From Sphagnum compactum (Eukaryota; Bryophyta; Sphagnopsida; Sphagnales): a stretch of 64,000 bases of DNA. The notes beneath the pieces are model-generated. The model saw only the letters and a program-made list of their open reading frames with translations, did not search any database and was not told the DNA's origin. Both the position numbers and the translations under genes were made by a program. The stretch covers positions 5,952,001 to 6,016,000 of the forward strand of contig OZ234495.1 of NCBI GenBank assembly GCA_965153455.1, written 5' to 3'. Below are positions 49,801 to 61,740 of the stretch, piece by piece (positions within the stretch are counted from its first letter, which is position 1; each line of letters starts with the position of its first letter).

Positions 49801-50446
49801 GCCAGAATGTGGCACAATGCCCGCCCACAAAAAGTGGGGGCCCTCACTTGGCTGATCCTCAACAACGGGCTGCCGGTAGGCACCTGGCTTCAAATCATGG
49901 GAATCCCGGCTACCTGCAAAGGTTGCGATCAAGGACTCCCGGAATCCGCCTAGCATTGCCTTATGGAATGCATCTCTGCTCAGCAGGCCTGGAACGCCTT
50001 CCTCCACGTGTGGAGAGAATGGGAGGCGCCAAACCACCTCCACATCACTTGGCCTTTCGTTCTCCTGGGGGAGGCCGTTGTTCGAAGAGGAAGACGACCC
50101 CTCGGACCTCCATTGCTATCACACGGGCGGCTTCACCTATCGACGACAACCGCTCGACATCCTCAGGAGCTTTCTGCTCTACTACCTCTGGTCCGAAAGA
50201 TGCCGTAGGCATTTCGACGGCCTTTACTCCCTACTCCAAGCGTGGGAGGCCACGACTGAGGTTGGCATGGCCACTTGGAAGGCCATCAGGTCCTCTCGCC
50301 AGAATAGGAATCAGGACAATCAGATTAGCATTGAACAAGCCTTTAGGGCCGAATGGCTTCACGGCCACATATTTGGGGAGGGCGAGGCTGCCATTTCGTG
50401 GCGCCTGTTCCCCCCCTTGTATTTTCACAACTTTTCTAATGATTGA
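46854..50446 (+). pseudogene. LINE ORF2: endonuclease, reverse transcriptase and C-terminal zinc region, degenerate
   Basis: ORF2 nicks target DNA and copies the RNA into it (target-primed reverse transcription). From ATG 46854 the AP-endonuclease-like domain reads SLNVRGLG, QEHH, INTYAPR and GGDFNHLEE (about 46881, 46981, 47221, 47312), interrupted by stops at 47055 and 47248. It then breaks near 47490 and shifts frame. The RT domain is an open 479-codon stretch (47503-48942) with KGKAPGCDGIPTEFF, LIPKSGDH, NWRPITLL, LLLLDFEKAFDRI, RSVRQGCPLSPYLF and the catalytic FADD (48262-48273). After a TAG at about 48940 the frame continues to 49381. A zf-RVT-like part (RMWHNARPQKVGALTWLIL, then C-x2-C...H-x-x-x-E-C) lies at about 49800-50020, and the tail is frameshifted at 50070 and ends near 50444. 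Compared with other plant LINEs (about 1,250-1,400 residues), the segment between EN and RT is missing. It cannot make a working protein. Confidence 0.9.
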
Positions 50447-50560
50447 AGGGGCTGTTGCCTCCGTCCCTGTAAAAGGTTCACCCTTTGGATTTGGAGTGAG
50501 TCCATCAAGGAGCCTGGGGGTGTGTCACTTACTATCCATGGGCCACCCATTGGGACTTTA
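50447..50560 (+). other. LINE 3' end
   Basis: GC-rich sequence continues past the ORF2 stop to about 50560, where it drops abruptly to AT-rich host sequence. No clear poly(A) tail or target-site duplication is visible here, so the exact 3' border is not fixed. Confidence 0.45.
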
Positions 50561-51098
50561 AAAGGTGAGAGATTACTAATTATTATAAATCATTTACAAG
50601 TCAATAAATCAATTTGGCCAATCAAATGGCAAGTGGTAATAGACTACATAATGCCTCTTCCAATTCATAACATCATCATGTACAGAAATGGTGATGCATA
50701 GTGAGTTTACTAACTCCATATGGACATAATATGTATTGTTCTTCATCCAAAATCTAATGTGTAGTGCATTGCATTGGTGAGGATATTTACAAAGCTTCTC
50801 CACTCACACCCCCTTATTTGGCTCTTTATTAGTGTTCACCACATCCAACACACAATGCTACTTATTTCGACATACTCACCTATAGACATGAAAAAGTGAA
50901 TGGTAGAAAGTGAAAAATCATTTAAACTATCACCACATAAACAAAAAAGGGTCATTTCCTTACCTTGGCCCTCCTAGAGTGTGTTGTAAGATGTATATTT
51001 ACAGGCCCAAATTGAGTTTCACACGTTTTGATTGCAATACTTCATCTAAAATAGAGTGTACAAGTCATGTTACTGACGTACGTGAAGATGATCTAATA
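50561..51098. other. AT-rich non-coding DNA
   Basis: Between the LINE and the next small element I see no gene or structured repeat. Confidence 0.4.
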
Positions 51099-51312
51099 AT
51101 GGTGCATTCACACTTGATGTTAAGTATGTGTTAAATGAAAATCTAGGTGGCATCCTAGGTGGCACCCATTGTTAAATGGGTGATAACTTAATGTTAAGCA
51201 AATGTTAGTTTAATATCAAATTTTCATGATATTAGATTTATGTCCTAAATGGTTAGCCTGTTGTTAGGGGACTCAACACTAGAGTCCCTAACACCAAGTG
51301 TGAACTCACATA
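51099..51312. mobile_element. MITE-like element, ~210 bp
   Basis: The ends are inverted copies: 51102-51122 contains TTCACACTTGATGTTA and 51289-51309, in reverse complement, contains TTCACACTTGGTGTTA. The interior has a second inverted pair, GTTAGGGGACTC against GAGTCCCTAAC at about 51262-51292. It is non-coding, and a clear target-site duplication is not seen. Size and nested inverted repeats fit a non-autonomous DNA transposon. Confidence 0.55.
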
Positions 51313-52090
51313 AAGATACAACTAGTGTGGGTGCTGGTTCACCTTAGTTTCACTCACATGTAATGTAAAAAGTAAAAAACCTCTGTGATTTTCACTTTTT
51401 CACCGGTCTATTTGAAGGCACCCTTATTTGACGAAATTTGCAAGTGATTATTTATATGTTTGCAACCATTTTGCTTTTTGAAATTCTAGACTAGTAATAC
51501 AAGGGCAGTTGCAACACATGTCTATCAAATATTAATTAAATTTGAAGATTCCATGTTTAAAAATGGAATTTTTTGAATATTCCAATAGAATTTTTTTAAC
51601 AATTCTTTTACAAATTTTTTTCCCTTAATTTGTTTTTGGGTGAAATTTTAAATATTTTTCCAAATAATTCAATTATTGTGGAAGCCGCCAAGGTATTATG
51701 GTATACAACTAGTGAACATTCCTCCAAATGTGGGACCAAATGAAAACTACATGGGAGTTGTGTCAAGGGGCTATTTTAAGAAATTAATTGTGATATCAAA
51801 AAAATTGTAAAAAATTAGCAAAAATTTTCAAAATTTACACTAGAATTTCCCAATTTTTTTGTTGAAAAAAATGATTGTTTGGTAAAACACAGGTCCAATA
51901 AACAAACAAGAATTATAACTATTTGGTACGCAAATTTTGTGCCATTTTTTGAACTACATTAAGAATTTTCAGCGAAAAATGGGCGCAATTTTTTCCACAA
52001 AAATTGGGCCAGATTCTGAAAATAAAAATACAAATACAAAATTAGTCATATTTGTGCAACAGGCTTGACCAGGAGGGTAGTGAAATTTTT

Positions 52091-52385
52091 AGGAGGATGC
52101 CTAAGTTTAATTACTTCCATATTTAATTAGTTGCCAAATTTCACTAAATCTTCTTATGGATGATTGCCATTTTGGCTATGTCACAAAATTGGAAAATATT
52201 AAATTAAAATTTTAAAAATCACAACAGTTTTTCTCCGCAGCAAAACCAACTGAGAGAGTGCCAGTTGCAAATTGACAGGTATAGGAGGATGCCTAAGTTT
52301 AATTACTTCCATATCTAGTTAATAGCCCAAATTTGCCTAAATCTTCTTATGGATGATTGTCATTTTTGGCTACATCAAATTATTG
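52091..52385. repeat. ~100-bp direct duplication, 192 bp apart
   Basis: AGGAGGATGCCTAAGTTTAA followed by TTACTTCCATAT and AAATCTTCTTATGGATGATT occurs at 52091-52190 and again at 52283-52385, with modest divergence. The spacing of 192 bp suggests either a tandem dimer of a longer diverged unit or two ends of one small element. Confidence 0.75.
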
Positions 52386-52646
52386 AAAAAAAATTTAATA
52401 AAAAATTGGAAAAAAAAAAAAAACAACTGAAACTGGTCCATAAATCACTACACCAAAGTATTATGGAATTTCCTCCATATTGGGAGAGTGGTATATATAT
52501 GGGTATTATGGCTAATGGGTATGGGCTCTTTTCCTACTTCAAATGAATTTGTGTCACAAAGGTATGTACATGAAGGTGGGTGCAAAAGTTTGTTCAATTA
52601 TGAACCCAAAACATGGTGATTGTTGGGGAATTTACAAAAATAATCA

Positions 52647-52693
<47 letters not shown>

Positions 52694-55135
52694 AGCGGGC
52701 ACAAGGTTTTTAGACCATGGGCCCAAAAGGTTTTGATTGGTTCATTGTTTTATATATATATTTATAATTGAAAAAAAAGATTTGAAGAGAAAAGAGGTGA
52801 GGTTATTGAAAACTTCCCTCCAAATTTTGTTACCCTAATTTTATCTTAAATACCTTACACATCACAAAATAAAAGGTCATCTCTTTCATTGTATCATCAT
52901 TTGAAAATAAATGTTCCACAAGCTTGTTTTTTCATGTTTGTTCCAAGGTTTTTTTTTATTAATTTTTTGTAATTATTTATTGTGCAATGGAAGGTTATTC
53001 ACAAGATGGAACTTGAGCTCCAAATTTCTTTTAATGGAGCCAAAATTATCCTTGGATGCCATTATCTCAACATCAATTCCAAAATGTAGCTTCTTTGGGG
53101 CATTCAATTTTTTTATGTTTTTCCAACCAATTGATCATGGTTCAAAATTTCTTAGTGTTAATCAAGAATTATAAAATACTGATAAGTAAATGTTTCCAAA
53201 CAAAAAAAAAAATGTTGGGATTCGATCTCACAAATGCAATAGAGGTAGCACCCACCAAGAAGAAGAGAGTAAAACCAATGGAGGAAAAATCGAAAGTGCC
53301 ATTTTAAAAAAAGGCAAATAAGGAGGTTGTTGATTTGGAAGTTGATTTAGATTTGGAAAAAGGAAGCCCAATCAAATAAATGGCAAGATTATGAATCTTG
53401 AAACTTTCATTGCAATTTGTGAGGAGATGGAGGACAAATTTGCAAAACCAATGAGAAAACAAGGTATGTACAAACCAAAAAAGCCTACACTTTTTGTTTT
53501 TTTGGCTTTCAATTAGACCTAAACCTAACACCTCTCAAAGTGAAGGAAGTGTGAGCTAAACCAACAAGCCATTTGTTTCAAGTTGAAAAGCAAACAAACC
53601 AATTCTAATTGCAAAAAACATCCATCCCTCCATTACTTGTTGGAATTTCCTATTTTTAGTGTAAAATAGAGTCTTCTTGATAAATGAAGATTCCCATTTT
53701 ATGTCTATCTTGTTTTATGTTCTTGATAGACTATAACATAAAACATTAGCGTACCCCAATTGGATATGTTTTGAAGTTTTGACCTCCCAAAATTATGAGA
53801 GTCAAAACTATAAAAAATGAATAATTATTTTATTGGGATTTGGGGTGGGGAAAACCATTGGGATGCCATTCCTATGGTGAGTCACATAACATATTATAAG
53901 GAAAACAATGCTCCTTTTGAGAGAGTTTAATTCATGGTGAGTCTTGTCAATCCAAGTGAGCCCATTGGTTTGTTTTGAAATTACCATAATTGCCTCCTTT
54001 GATTTAATTGTGTAGATTGAGGTGATTGAGAGTTCAACTTGAGTTGAGCCATTTGGACGATGGTAAAGGTTTAAGTAACCCAATCGATCAAACTTTGATA
54101 ATGTCTTATTAAACTTGTTTGGAAGTTAATCGATTCATGATCTTTTTGCTTGGGGTTGTGGTCTATATATATATATATATAATATTAATGTCACGGTTTG
54201 ATTGTTTTATAAATGTGTAGTAAATTCATGAACTGCGTGTGGATGTTTTTTTACATATGTTTAAGAGCAACAAATATTTCTTCCATGGAACATTTATTTC
54301 ATTTCTTAATATAAACATTTTAAACAAAAGTAATAGATGTAAGATTAAGGGGGAGTTTGTTCAATCTATGATGAACATAAAAAAATATCATGACTAAACC
54401 CAACATGCATAAACATGAGGAAAAAAATATAAAACATGACCATATTATATATGACTTCAACAATTTTTAAAATTAAAACATGGAAAGGTTGGAACAAATG
54501 GAACAAATGTAACAAGATTACAATGTAAGATCCTATTTTAGGTTGTTGTTGAAAAGATTAAATGTAATTGGGGGCTTGCAATGTGCACACATGCACATCG
54601 AAACAATGGACAACTACTTTTATTTATACTTATTGTCAAAGAACTTAATTTTTTAAAAGAACAAGTCCTTACATAATTTTGCTTCCATTCAAGATCTTTA
54701 AAAACTAATCAAATTTTAATATATCCTACACCATAGGTTTAAAAATGATGAAATCACCTTCATAAAATCTCACTCATCAAGGGCTTTCCAACAATACCAA
54801 GATCATGCCTTGACTTCTCGAAAATATATAGTTTTTACTTTGTTGAATGTTCAATAAAAATTTATTTAATACTCAATAACTCCCACACCATATGTGTACA
54901 CATTAACAAATTACATTGAAACACCCTTAATCATCAAATGTGTATTGAGGAAGTTCAAATGGTTTAGGTAGTCATTTACAAACCTCCATATGGGTTTGAA
55001 AAGGACAATATAAAATCTCCCAAAATAAAAAGGTTCGAAAAATAGTTTGGCATCTTGTGAACACATAGCTCTCCCCATGTGCAATTGAAGTGCATCCTAT
55101 AATTGGACATGTCAGATTTCATAGACAAACAATAT

Positions 55136-55970
55136 CTAGTCTATTACCAAACAATGTGGACTTTATTTGAAATAACTTCATTTATAATGAAAACACTTAT
55201 GCATTAGGTTAAATCAATTGATGATCGAACATTCAAACGCTTAAGGCTGGATCCAAGGGGAGCGCTCTGTTGTTTTTCGTGTCCAAACAAAATTTGAAAC
55301 CCCCCTATTGGCTCATTTTGTGCACTAAAAATCGTAATAAATGAAATAAAATTCAAAAAGTTATAGCCCCCAAAGTAGAGAGGTCAAAAACTCAATAAAA
55401 CAAACCATTGAATGTCACAAAGGCTGGTTCCCGAACACCCCCAAAAATTCTTTGTATCTTGCTCTATTGTTATTAGAGTCCAAAAGATGATTTGTAGAAC
55501 TTCAGGTGGCAGTCTTATAGCACTTTAAATCATTTAAAATGAATAAAAATTTAAAAAAAGTTATGAAGTTTGAAAATAAGAGGGATCCAAAAAGAAGAAA
55601 AAAAAAAGTGTTTTGTTTTCTTCTTGTTATTTTTTCATTACTCCAGATGATTTTATTGCTTGATGATCTCTAGAGCTTGAGGTAACGATCCCATAACATT
55701 TTAGATCACTCAAAATGAAGCACACAATCAAAATATAAATAAGTGTTCAGTCATAAACCAGTGATCAATATTGGGCCAGTTTACCCTAACACAATTTGCC
55801 CTTTCAAAAAATTGACAAATCGACAACTATGAGTAATAAATAGCCTATTACCAAACAATGTGGACTTTATTTGCAATAATTTCATTTCTAATGAAGGAAC
55901 GCATGCATTAGCACAATTTGCCCTTTGAAAAGTGAAAAAACTTTGACAATTATGAGGAATAATTACCCAT
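55136..55970. repeat. Interspersed direct repeats
   Basis: CTATTACCAAACAATGTGGA followed by CTTTATTTG and a TTCATTT(A/C)TAATGAA phrase occurs at about 55140-55205 and 55850-55915. In the second region, ACACAATTTGCCCTTT recurs at about 55791 and 55912 with similar following sequence (128-bp spacing). Together they look like partial copies of an old repeat family. Confidence 0.6.
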
Positions 55971-56265
55971 TTTGGCATATGGGAGTTTTGAAGCCCATCC
56001 ATGAACACAAAAAGCCAAAACATTTCTGAACTGAAGATTTAGAAACCCCAACCACAAGTTTCAAGAATTTGTCATCCAATTTTAGGGTAACCCATCTTTT
56101 GAACTCTCTAGTTTTTTTTGCTAAACCATGGGTGTCCAGTGATGGGTGGTTTTACCTTACCTTATACAACACATTAAATAATTCTCTCCCTCAAGAACTT
56201 GAGGCACCTTACTCCTTCCTTGTGTGAGACCCCTTAAACCAACATAGGCCTCTTATAGGCGTAAG

Positions 56266-56305
56266 GCGTGTGTGTGTGTGTGTGTGTGTCTCTCTCTCTC
56301 TCTCT
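56266..56305. repeat. Compound (GT)n(CT)n microsatellite
   Basis: A GTGTGT run passes directly into a CTCTCT run over about 40 bases. It is a simple-sequence repeat, likely length-variable between individuals. Confidence 0.9.
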
Positions 56306-56589
56306 CCTACTCCTCATTATCTATCTATGTTTAAAACAACTTACAATAACATTTGCCTTGTGCTTTTTTTATGAGGGACATTCCTAAAATGTGAGGATGG
56401 ACTTGAATTCTCTCCCCATGACATTTTCAAAATTTGACACCCCCTAGCAAGATTCATCTCTCCTCACATTTTGGGACTCACTCTCAACCCCTTGGCCTTC
56501 TTATATACCCTACTACAATTCAATATTTCATGCTTCATAGCACCTACCCAAATATTCAAAGTTTTGGGATCTCTCCCAATAGTGGAACC

Positions 56590-57290
56590 ATGAAGAAGAT
56601 CTTGGGCATTTGAAGATCTTTGCATATATGGTCTTTCCCATAGGAAGATCTGGTGAAGATCTATTGCATATGATCAATCTTTGGCATATGAAGATCTATT
56701 GCATATGATCAATCTTTGGCATATGAAGACCTATTGCATATGATCAAGCTTTGGCATATGAAGATCAATTGCATATGATCAAGCTTTGGCATATGAAGAT
56801 CTATTGCATATGATCAATCTTTGGCATATGAAGATCTATTGCATATGATCAATCTTTGGCATTTGAAGATCTATTGCATATGATCAATCTTTGGCATATG
56901 AAGATCTATTGCATATGATCAATCTTTGGCATATGAAGACCTATTGCATATGATCAAGCTTTGGCATATGAAGATGCATATGATCAATCTTTGGATATGA
57001 AGATCTATTGCATGCGATCAATCTTTGGCATTGAAGATCTTTGCATAAGATCTATCTTTGGCATCTGAAGAGCTATTGCATATGATCAATCTTTGGCATT
57101 GGAGATCTACTGCACATGATCAATCTTTGGCATTGAAGATCTTTGCATATGATCTATCTTTGGCATGTGAAGATCTATTTATTGCATATGAATAATCTTT
57201 GGCATTTGAGATCTATTGCATGTGATCAATCTTTGGTATTGAAGATCGTTGCATATGATTTGTGCTATATGAAGATCTTTTTTGCATACC
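56590..57290. repeat. 35-bp tandem array upstream of APC8
   Basis: The unit GATCTATTGCATATGATCAA followed by TCTTTGGCATATGAA (35 bp) repeats roughly 17-20 times. Copies near 56650-56960 are nearly identical, while those toward 57000-57290 have lost single bases or small pieces, as expected at the edge of an array. Each unit holds the palindromic GCATATG/CATATGA core and a GATC. The array ends about 630 bp before the APC8 start codon, so it lies in or next to the promoter. Confidence 0.9.
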
Positions 57291-57719
57291 TATCATGATC
57301 TTTTGGCAGATGAAGAAGATCTTTTGCATGCAATGCCCTTTGTTGCTGGTGTTGATTCAAAACATGCACTGTTTGAGGGGAGTGCCCAAATTTCAGCAAT
57401 AAAAGTCACTCTTGCACTCTGCTGCAACTTTCCGCCTTTTGCATCATTAGTTTCTCGCGCGCTTATTTTTGAACTGGGTTGGGCTGAGATCTCTGTTTTT
57501 GGGAAGAAAAGAAGTGGAAGAAGAGATGCTTTTGTTGTTGTTGTTGTTGTCGTTGTGTTCCAAATACTCAAATTTCTATTAATTGTTCTGGCCAGATTTC
57601 GCTTTGGTTTGAAAGCTAAATAACATTTTGGTAGGTGTGTCTTGTTTGTTTGGTTTATTTGGCATGTGTATTCCTAGTGGGTTGTGTTGTTTGTTCCAAG
57701 GAAGGAAGGAAGGAAGGAA

Positions 57720-57872
57720 CGGGAAGCTCAAGGGAGATTAGGAAGTTTTGAGCTTGGATTTGGGAAGGATGCGAAGCTCAAGGGAGATTTGGAAGTTTTG
57801 AGTGTGGGTTTGGGAAGGAAGGGTAAGCTCAAGGGAGATTTGGAGGTTTTGAGTGTGGGTTTGGGGAAATGA
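57720..57872 (+). repeat. 51-bp minisatellite in the APC8 upstream/leader region
   Basis: About three copies of AAGCTCAAGGGAGATTTGGA followed by (A/G)GTTTTGAGTGTGGGTTTGGGAAGGAAGGGT. The unit is a multiple of three (51 bp), so the short frame across it reads as a 17-residue repeat, but that frame is probably not a real protein. A (GGAA)n run at 57698-57718 precedes it. It lies 50-200 bp before the start codon, probably in the 5' UTR. Confidence 0.8.
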
Positions 57873-57918
57873 AGGGTAAGGAGCTGTACAATGGCTGAAT
57901 CTCTTCTCACACCTCCGC

Positions 57919-60900
57919 ATGGCGACAGTGGGTGGGGGGTGGAGTGCAGGAGCCCACCGTGTTGAGCTCCGACATGCTATCCGTCATCTCCGAGATCGAG
58001 GTCTCTACACTGCTGCGAAATGGTAATGTTGTTGCTGCTGCTGCTGCTGCATTTTATTTTATTTTTGCAAATCAATCCAGCTTCTTCTTCTTCTTCACCC
58101 TAATCCTTTATTGTTTGTGTTTTAGGTCGTGCTCATTTCCAGCTGGTGGGTCCTCCTCCTTTGTCTCCTCTCTGTCTCTGTCTCTGTCTCTCTTTTTTCT
58201 TTTGGGTACTGAGGTCTATCCTGTGGTTCACTATTCCGCATGCTGAAGCTCCTGCCCTTCCAGCAGTATTGGAGAACGCATGAAAGAACTAAACATTTTT
58301 TGACTGTGCTCTGGACAGGGCTGCTGAGCAGTTAGTCGGGCTGCCAGAAGAAAAGAGCAGTAGTAATGCAGGCCCCTCTTCAGCTGCTGCTGCTTCTTCT
58401 GAGTCTGAGAAATCAAAGCTAAAGAGACCTTCTCGGCAAAAAGACAGTGCTACACAAGTGGGTACTGGATATGCTGGTTCAAGGTATATGCAAGAGGCAG
58501 ATGATGAGGAAGAAGATGATGATCTTTTACTGCTGGCAAAAGCTTTCTTTGATATGCGAGAATACAGGCGAGCAGCACATGCATTGCAAGGGTCAACATG
58601 CAAGAAGGCATTTTTTCTCCGATGCTATGCCACTTATCTGGTAAGATTTATTTTTCTGTTTGCATGCGAATGATATCAATCTCGGTATGAAAATCTGCAG
58701 GGTTGATATAGGTTGTCTGACACATTTAGCTCACCAGAAATGCAACTCAGTTTTATGTCAGGCTAGCTTTCAGAAGGTTTAGGGTTTAGAATGGGCACTA
58801 CTAAACTGCAAAAAACCATGGCAGGTGCCATCTCTCTGGTATGTAAGCAATAGGTTGAACAATGTCTTAATAGATTAGACTCAAACTTTGGATTGAATCT
58901 GCAACCTACATTCTGCAGTGAATTTTGAATATGGGCTCTTTCCATGTCTCAAGTTGTCAAAGTTCAAACCAAGCTGAACTGAAACCACTGATGCTTTCAA
59001 AGAAGGGTTTTAGAGTTATCCAGGCTCATGGGATCTGCAGATTGTTTGGATTTTTCTATCACAAATGAGGCTTCATCTGGTATACAGATTGGTTGTACAA
59101 AAGTGGTCTCCCTGTTAAATAAATGGTGATGCTTATGGGGATCCCATCAGCATTATGGCTATATAGCTTGGCAACTGGCTCTATATAAGTTACTGTCTGA
59201 ACCTTTTTCTTTCCATACATACCGACAACTGAGAAATTAAGTATTTTGTTTCTAGGCAGGAGAGAAGAGAAAGGAGGAGGAGATCATTGAATTGGCAGGT
59301 CCATTGGGAAGAAGTGATGCAGTGAATCCAGAACTTGCTGGGTTGGAACAAGAACTCTTTGCTCTTTACTCAAAGGGAGCATTGGATGCCTTTGGCAGCT
59401 ATTTGTATGGAGTAGTACTTCATGACCTACAGCGGAAGGCTGATGCTCGAACAGTGCTATGTGCATCAGTCAATGCTTATCCTTGGAACTGGAGTGCTTG
59501 GCTTGAACTGCAGGTCAGAGTTCTGAATCTAAACTATACAACAACACGTGTGAATTCAAATAATACATCCCAGAGTCTTTCAAGTTTTATACTGTCACAA
59601 GGTTTTGTTTTGGTTTCATGACCAAGATTGAAGTGTTAAAACCCCAAATCCTGAATCCTGCTATAGGCTTTGTGTACAGATCATGACATATTGACCACTC
59701 TAAATTTGAAGAACCACTGGATGCGTACCTTCTTTTTGGCTAGTGTCTACCTCGATCTGCAACAAAACTCTGATGCGTTGACACTATATCGAACCCTCCA
59801 TCCCTTGTTTCCTCATAGTGACCACATATTGGCTCAAACAGCAACCGCCCACTATAATCTTCGTGACTTCGATGAGGCAGAAGGCCTGTTTGAAGAGCTT
59901 CTTCGAAGTGATCCCTATCGCCTAGAAGGTTTTTTCCATCTGAATCCTTTCCATATGCTTCGCAAGAGGGTTATGTTAGTCTAGGTCACTGTGTAGAGTG
60001 CTGGCATCTGATGAACCCAGAAATCATGTCTTGCCCAGTCATTTTATCTCAGGACAGCAGATGAAATCTATTGTCCCCATGTTTGTCTTATTCTTTTTGG
60101 AGAGAGAGAATGGAGTTCTTATACTTTTGCAATTGCCAGGTATGGACACATACTCAAACATACTATATGTGAAGGAGTGTTTTGCGGCACTAAGCCATCT
60201 AGCTCACAAATCTGTCCTTACGGACAAATACCGACCTGAGACTTGTTGCGTCATTGGAAACTACTACAGCTTAAAGGCACAGCATGAGAAGGCAGTGCAG
60301 TACTTCAAGCGTGCATTGCGACTGAACCGGAGGTATTTGTCAGCATGGACCCTAATGGGACATGAGTATGTGGAAATGAAGAATACACCAGCTGCAATTG
60401 ATGCATATCGGCGGGCTGTTGATATCAATCCTCGGGATTATCGTGCATGGTATGGGTTGGGGCAAACTTATGAAATTTTGGCAATGCCTTACTATGCTCT
60501 CTACTACTACAGACATGCAACACAATTGAGACCTCATGATGCTCGAATGTGGTGTGCAATGGGACAATGCTACGAAACAGATCAACTAAACATGCATGAT
60601 GCTGCTATCCGATGTTATAGACGTGCTGTGAGTAACAGTGATAGAGAGGGTATTGCTCTTCACAAGCTTGCAAAGCTCCATGAGAGCCTAGGGCAGGCTG
60701 ACCAGGCCGCCTATTACTATAGAAAGAATTTGGAGAGGATGGAGGCAGATCAAAATGAGGGCCAGGATTTTGTGGATGCACTTCTTTTTCTTGCCAACTA
60801 TTGTAAGAATCAGGGCTCCCTAGAGGAGGCCGAGAAGTTCTGTGACCAATTGCTTGATCATGGTGGCCCAGTAAGCTTCTTAACTCTTATACCTCAAATG

Positions 60901-61438
60901 TCTGTTCATTGTAGGATCCTCAGGAGATAATGCACATAAAAGCTTTGTCAAGAGCTTGTTTTCCATGCACACTGTTTGCAGAACAAGAAGGAGGTTGAAA
61001 CTGTTTTGTATTGTTTTCTTGTTTTTGGGGTCAGAAAGTCAGACATGTTTTAGTTTTAAAGCCAAACATGTGTCTGAGGTTGGCTGTTCATTTGGAATTT
61101 GCGAAAAAAAAAAAGAGAGACCCTTTGTACCTACACCTGCAACAGTGCAGAACATGGCTTTCTTTTAAGACAAAAAATGTGAATTCCTGTTTGTCTTCAA
61201 TCTCAAGAGGGGCTGTTTTTTTTTTTTTTGGAATTTGTGGATCATACCTACAAATGGTGCTGTTGAACCCAAAATTACTTCCAGAGAACCTATTTCTAGG
61301 GACACATCATCTTTGAAACTAATGTGTGTGCGTCTGTAGGCTAAGGAGGATGCCAAGGCGTTGCTTCGTGAGATTCGGAGCGTACAGCAGCATACAGCAA
61401 GTCTTGCACCTTTGGATCTTGAGCTATATAGCCCATGA
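57919..61438 (+). CDS. APC8: Anaphase-promoting complex subunit 8 (APC8/CDC23)
   Basis: APC8 is a TPR scaffold subunit of the anaphase-promoting complex, the nuclear ubiquitin ligase that drives degradation of cyclins and securin. Six exons, 57919-58022, 58319-58640, 59256-59513, 59667-59928, 60140-60870 and 61340-61438, have GT-AG borders and sum to 1,776 bases (591 residues plus TGA), close to the roughly 580 of other plant APC8 proteins. The N-terminus matches the family ([20 protein letters not shown]), then an acidic stretch and [41 protein letters not shown], and a long TPR run from about residue 270 to 560 including [40 protein letters not shown] and [16 protein letters not shown]. The start was chosen because it opens in frame with the conserved N-terminus. 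The reading frame is intact. Microsatellite-like GCT repeats occur in intron 1. Confidence 0.96.
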
Positions 61439-61740
61439 TGCTCTGTTCATGATTGTGAACAGATAAGCACTGAATACAAGGCTGTAATCAGGTTGTGGTT
61501 TGTTCAGTATTGTCCATTTGGTCTCTCCTCTATCAAGTAGAGGGGAACTCCATTGATTTGTTGGAATTAAAAGGTAGCTCATTTTTCCTTACACAAAGGT
61601 TAATAAAATGCCCTCATTTTTTTAATGGTCACATCCTCCCACAAATCATGCTGTGTCTCTCTAGTTTGTCCATTGCACATAAGATTTAGGTTCAGCTGTC
61701 TTATGAAACTTTCCAGTCAGTTGAATAAATGGGTTGTGCT
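61439..61740 (+). other. APC8 3' UTR
   Basis: The sequence after the stop at 61438 is non-coding. A canonical AATAAA lies at about 61724 (gttgaataaatggg) and AATAAA-like ttaataaaatg at about 61600, either of which could direct polyadenylation. The true end is not determined from sequence alone. Confidence 0.4.

Larger units (their letters stand above)
51313..56589. other. AT-rich non-coding DNA with small duplications
   Basis: No gene supported over more than 5 kb. Contents are (TA)n tracts at about 52651-52688 and 54163-54182, a compound (GT)n(CT)n microsatellite at 56266-56305, the duplications listed separately, and short domain-free open frames such as 52911-53174. Confidence 0.45.

Noticed and set aside
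49809-50561. 250-codon plus-strand open frame in a second frame
   Set aside because: It reads GC-rich LINE DNA out of the ORF2 frames. The domain-bearing frames are the ones with the zinc-finger-like motif and the C-terminal tail.
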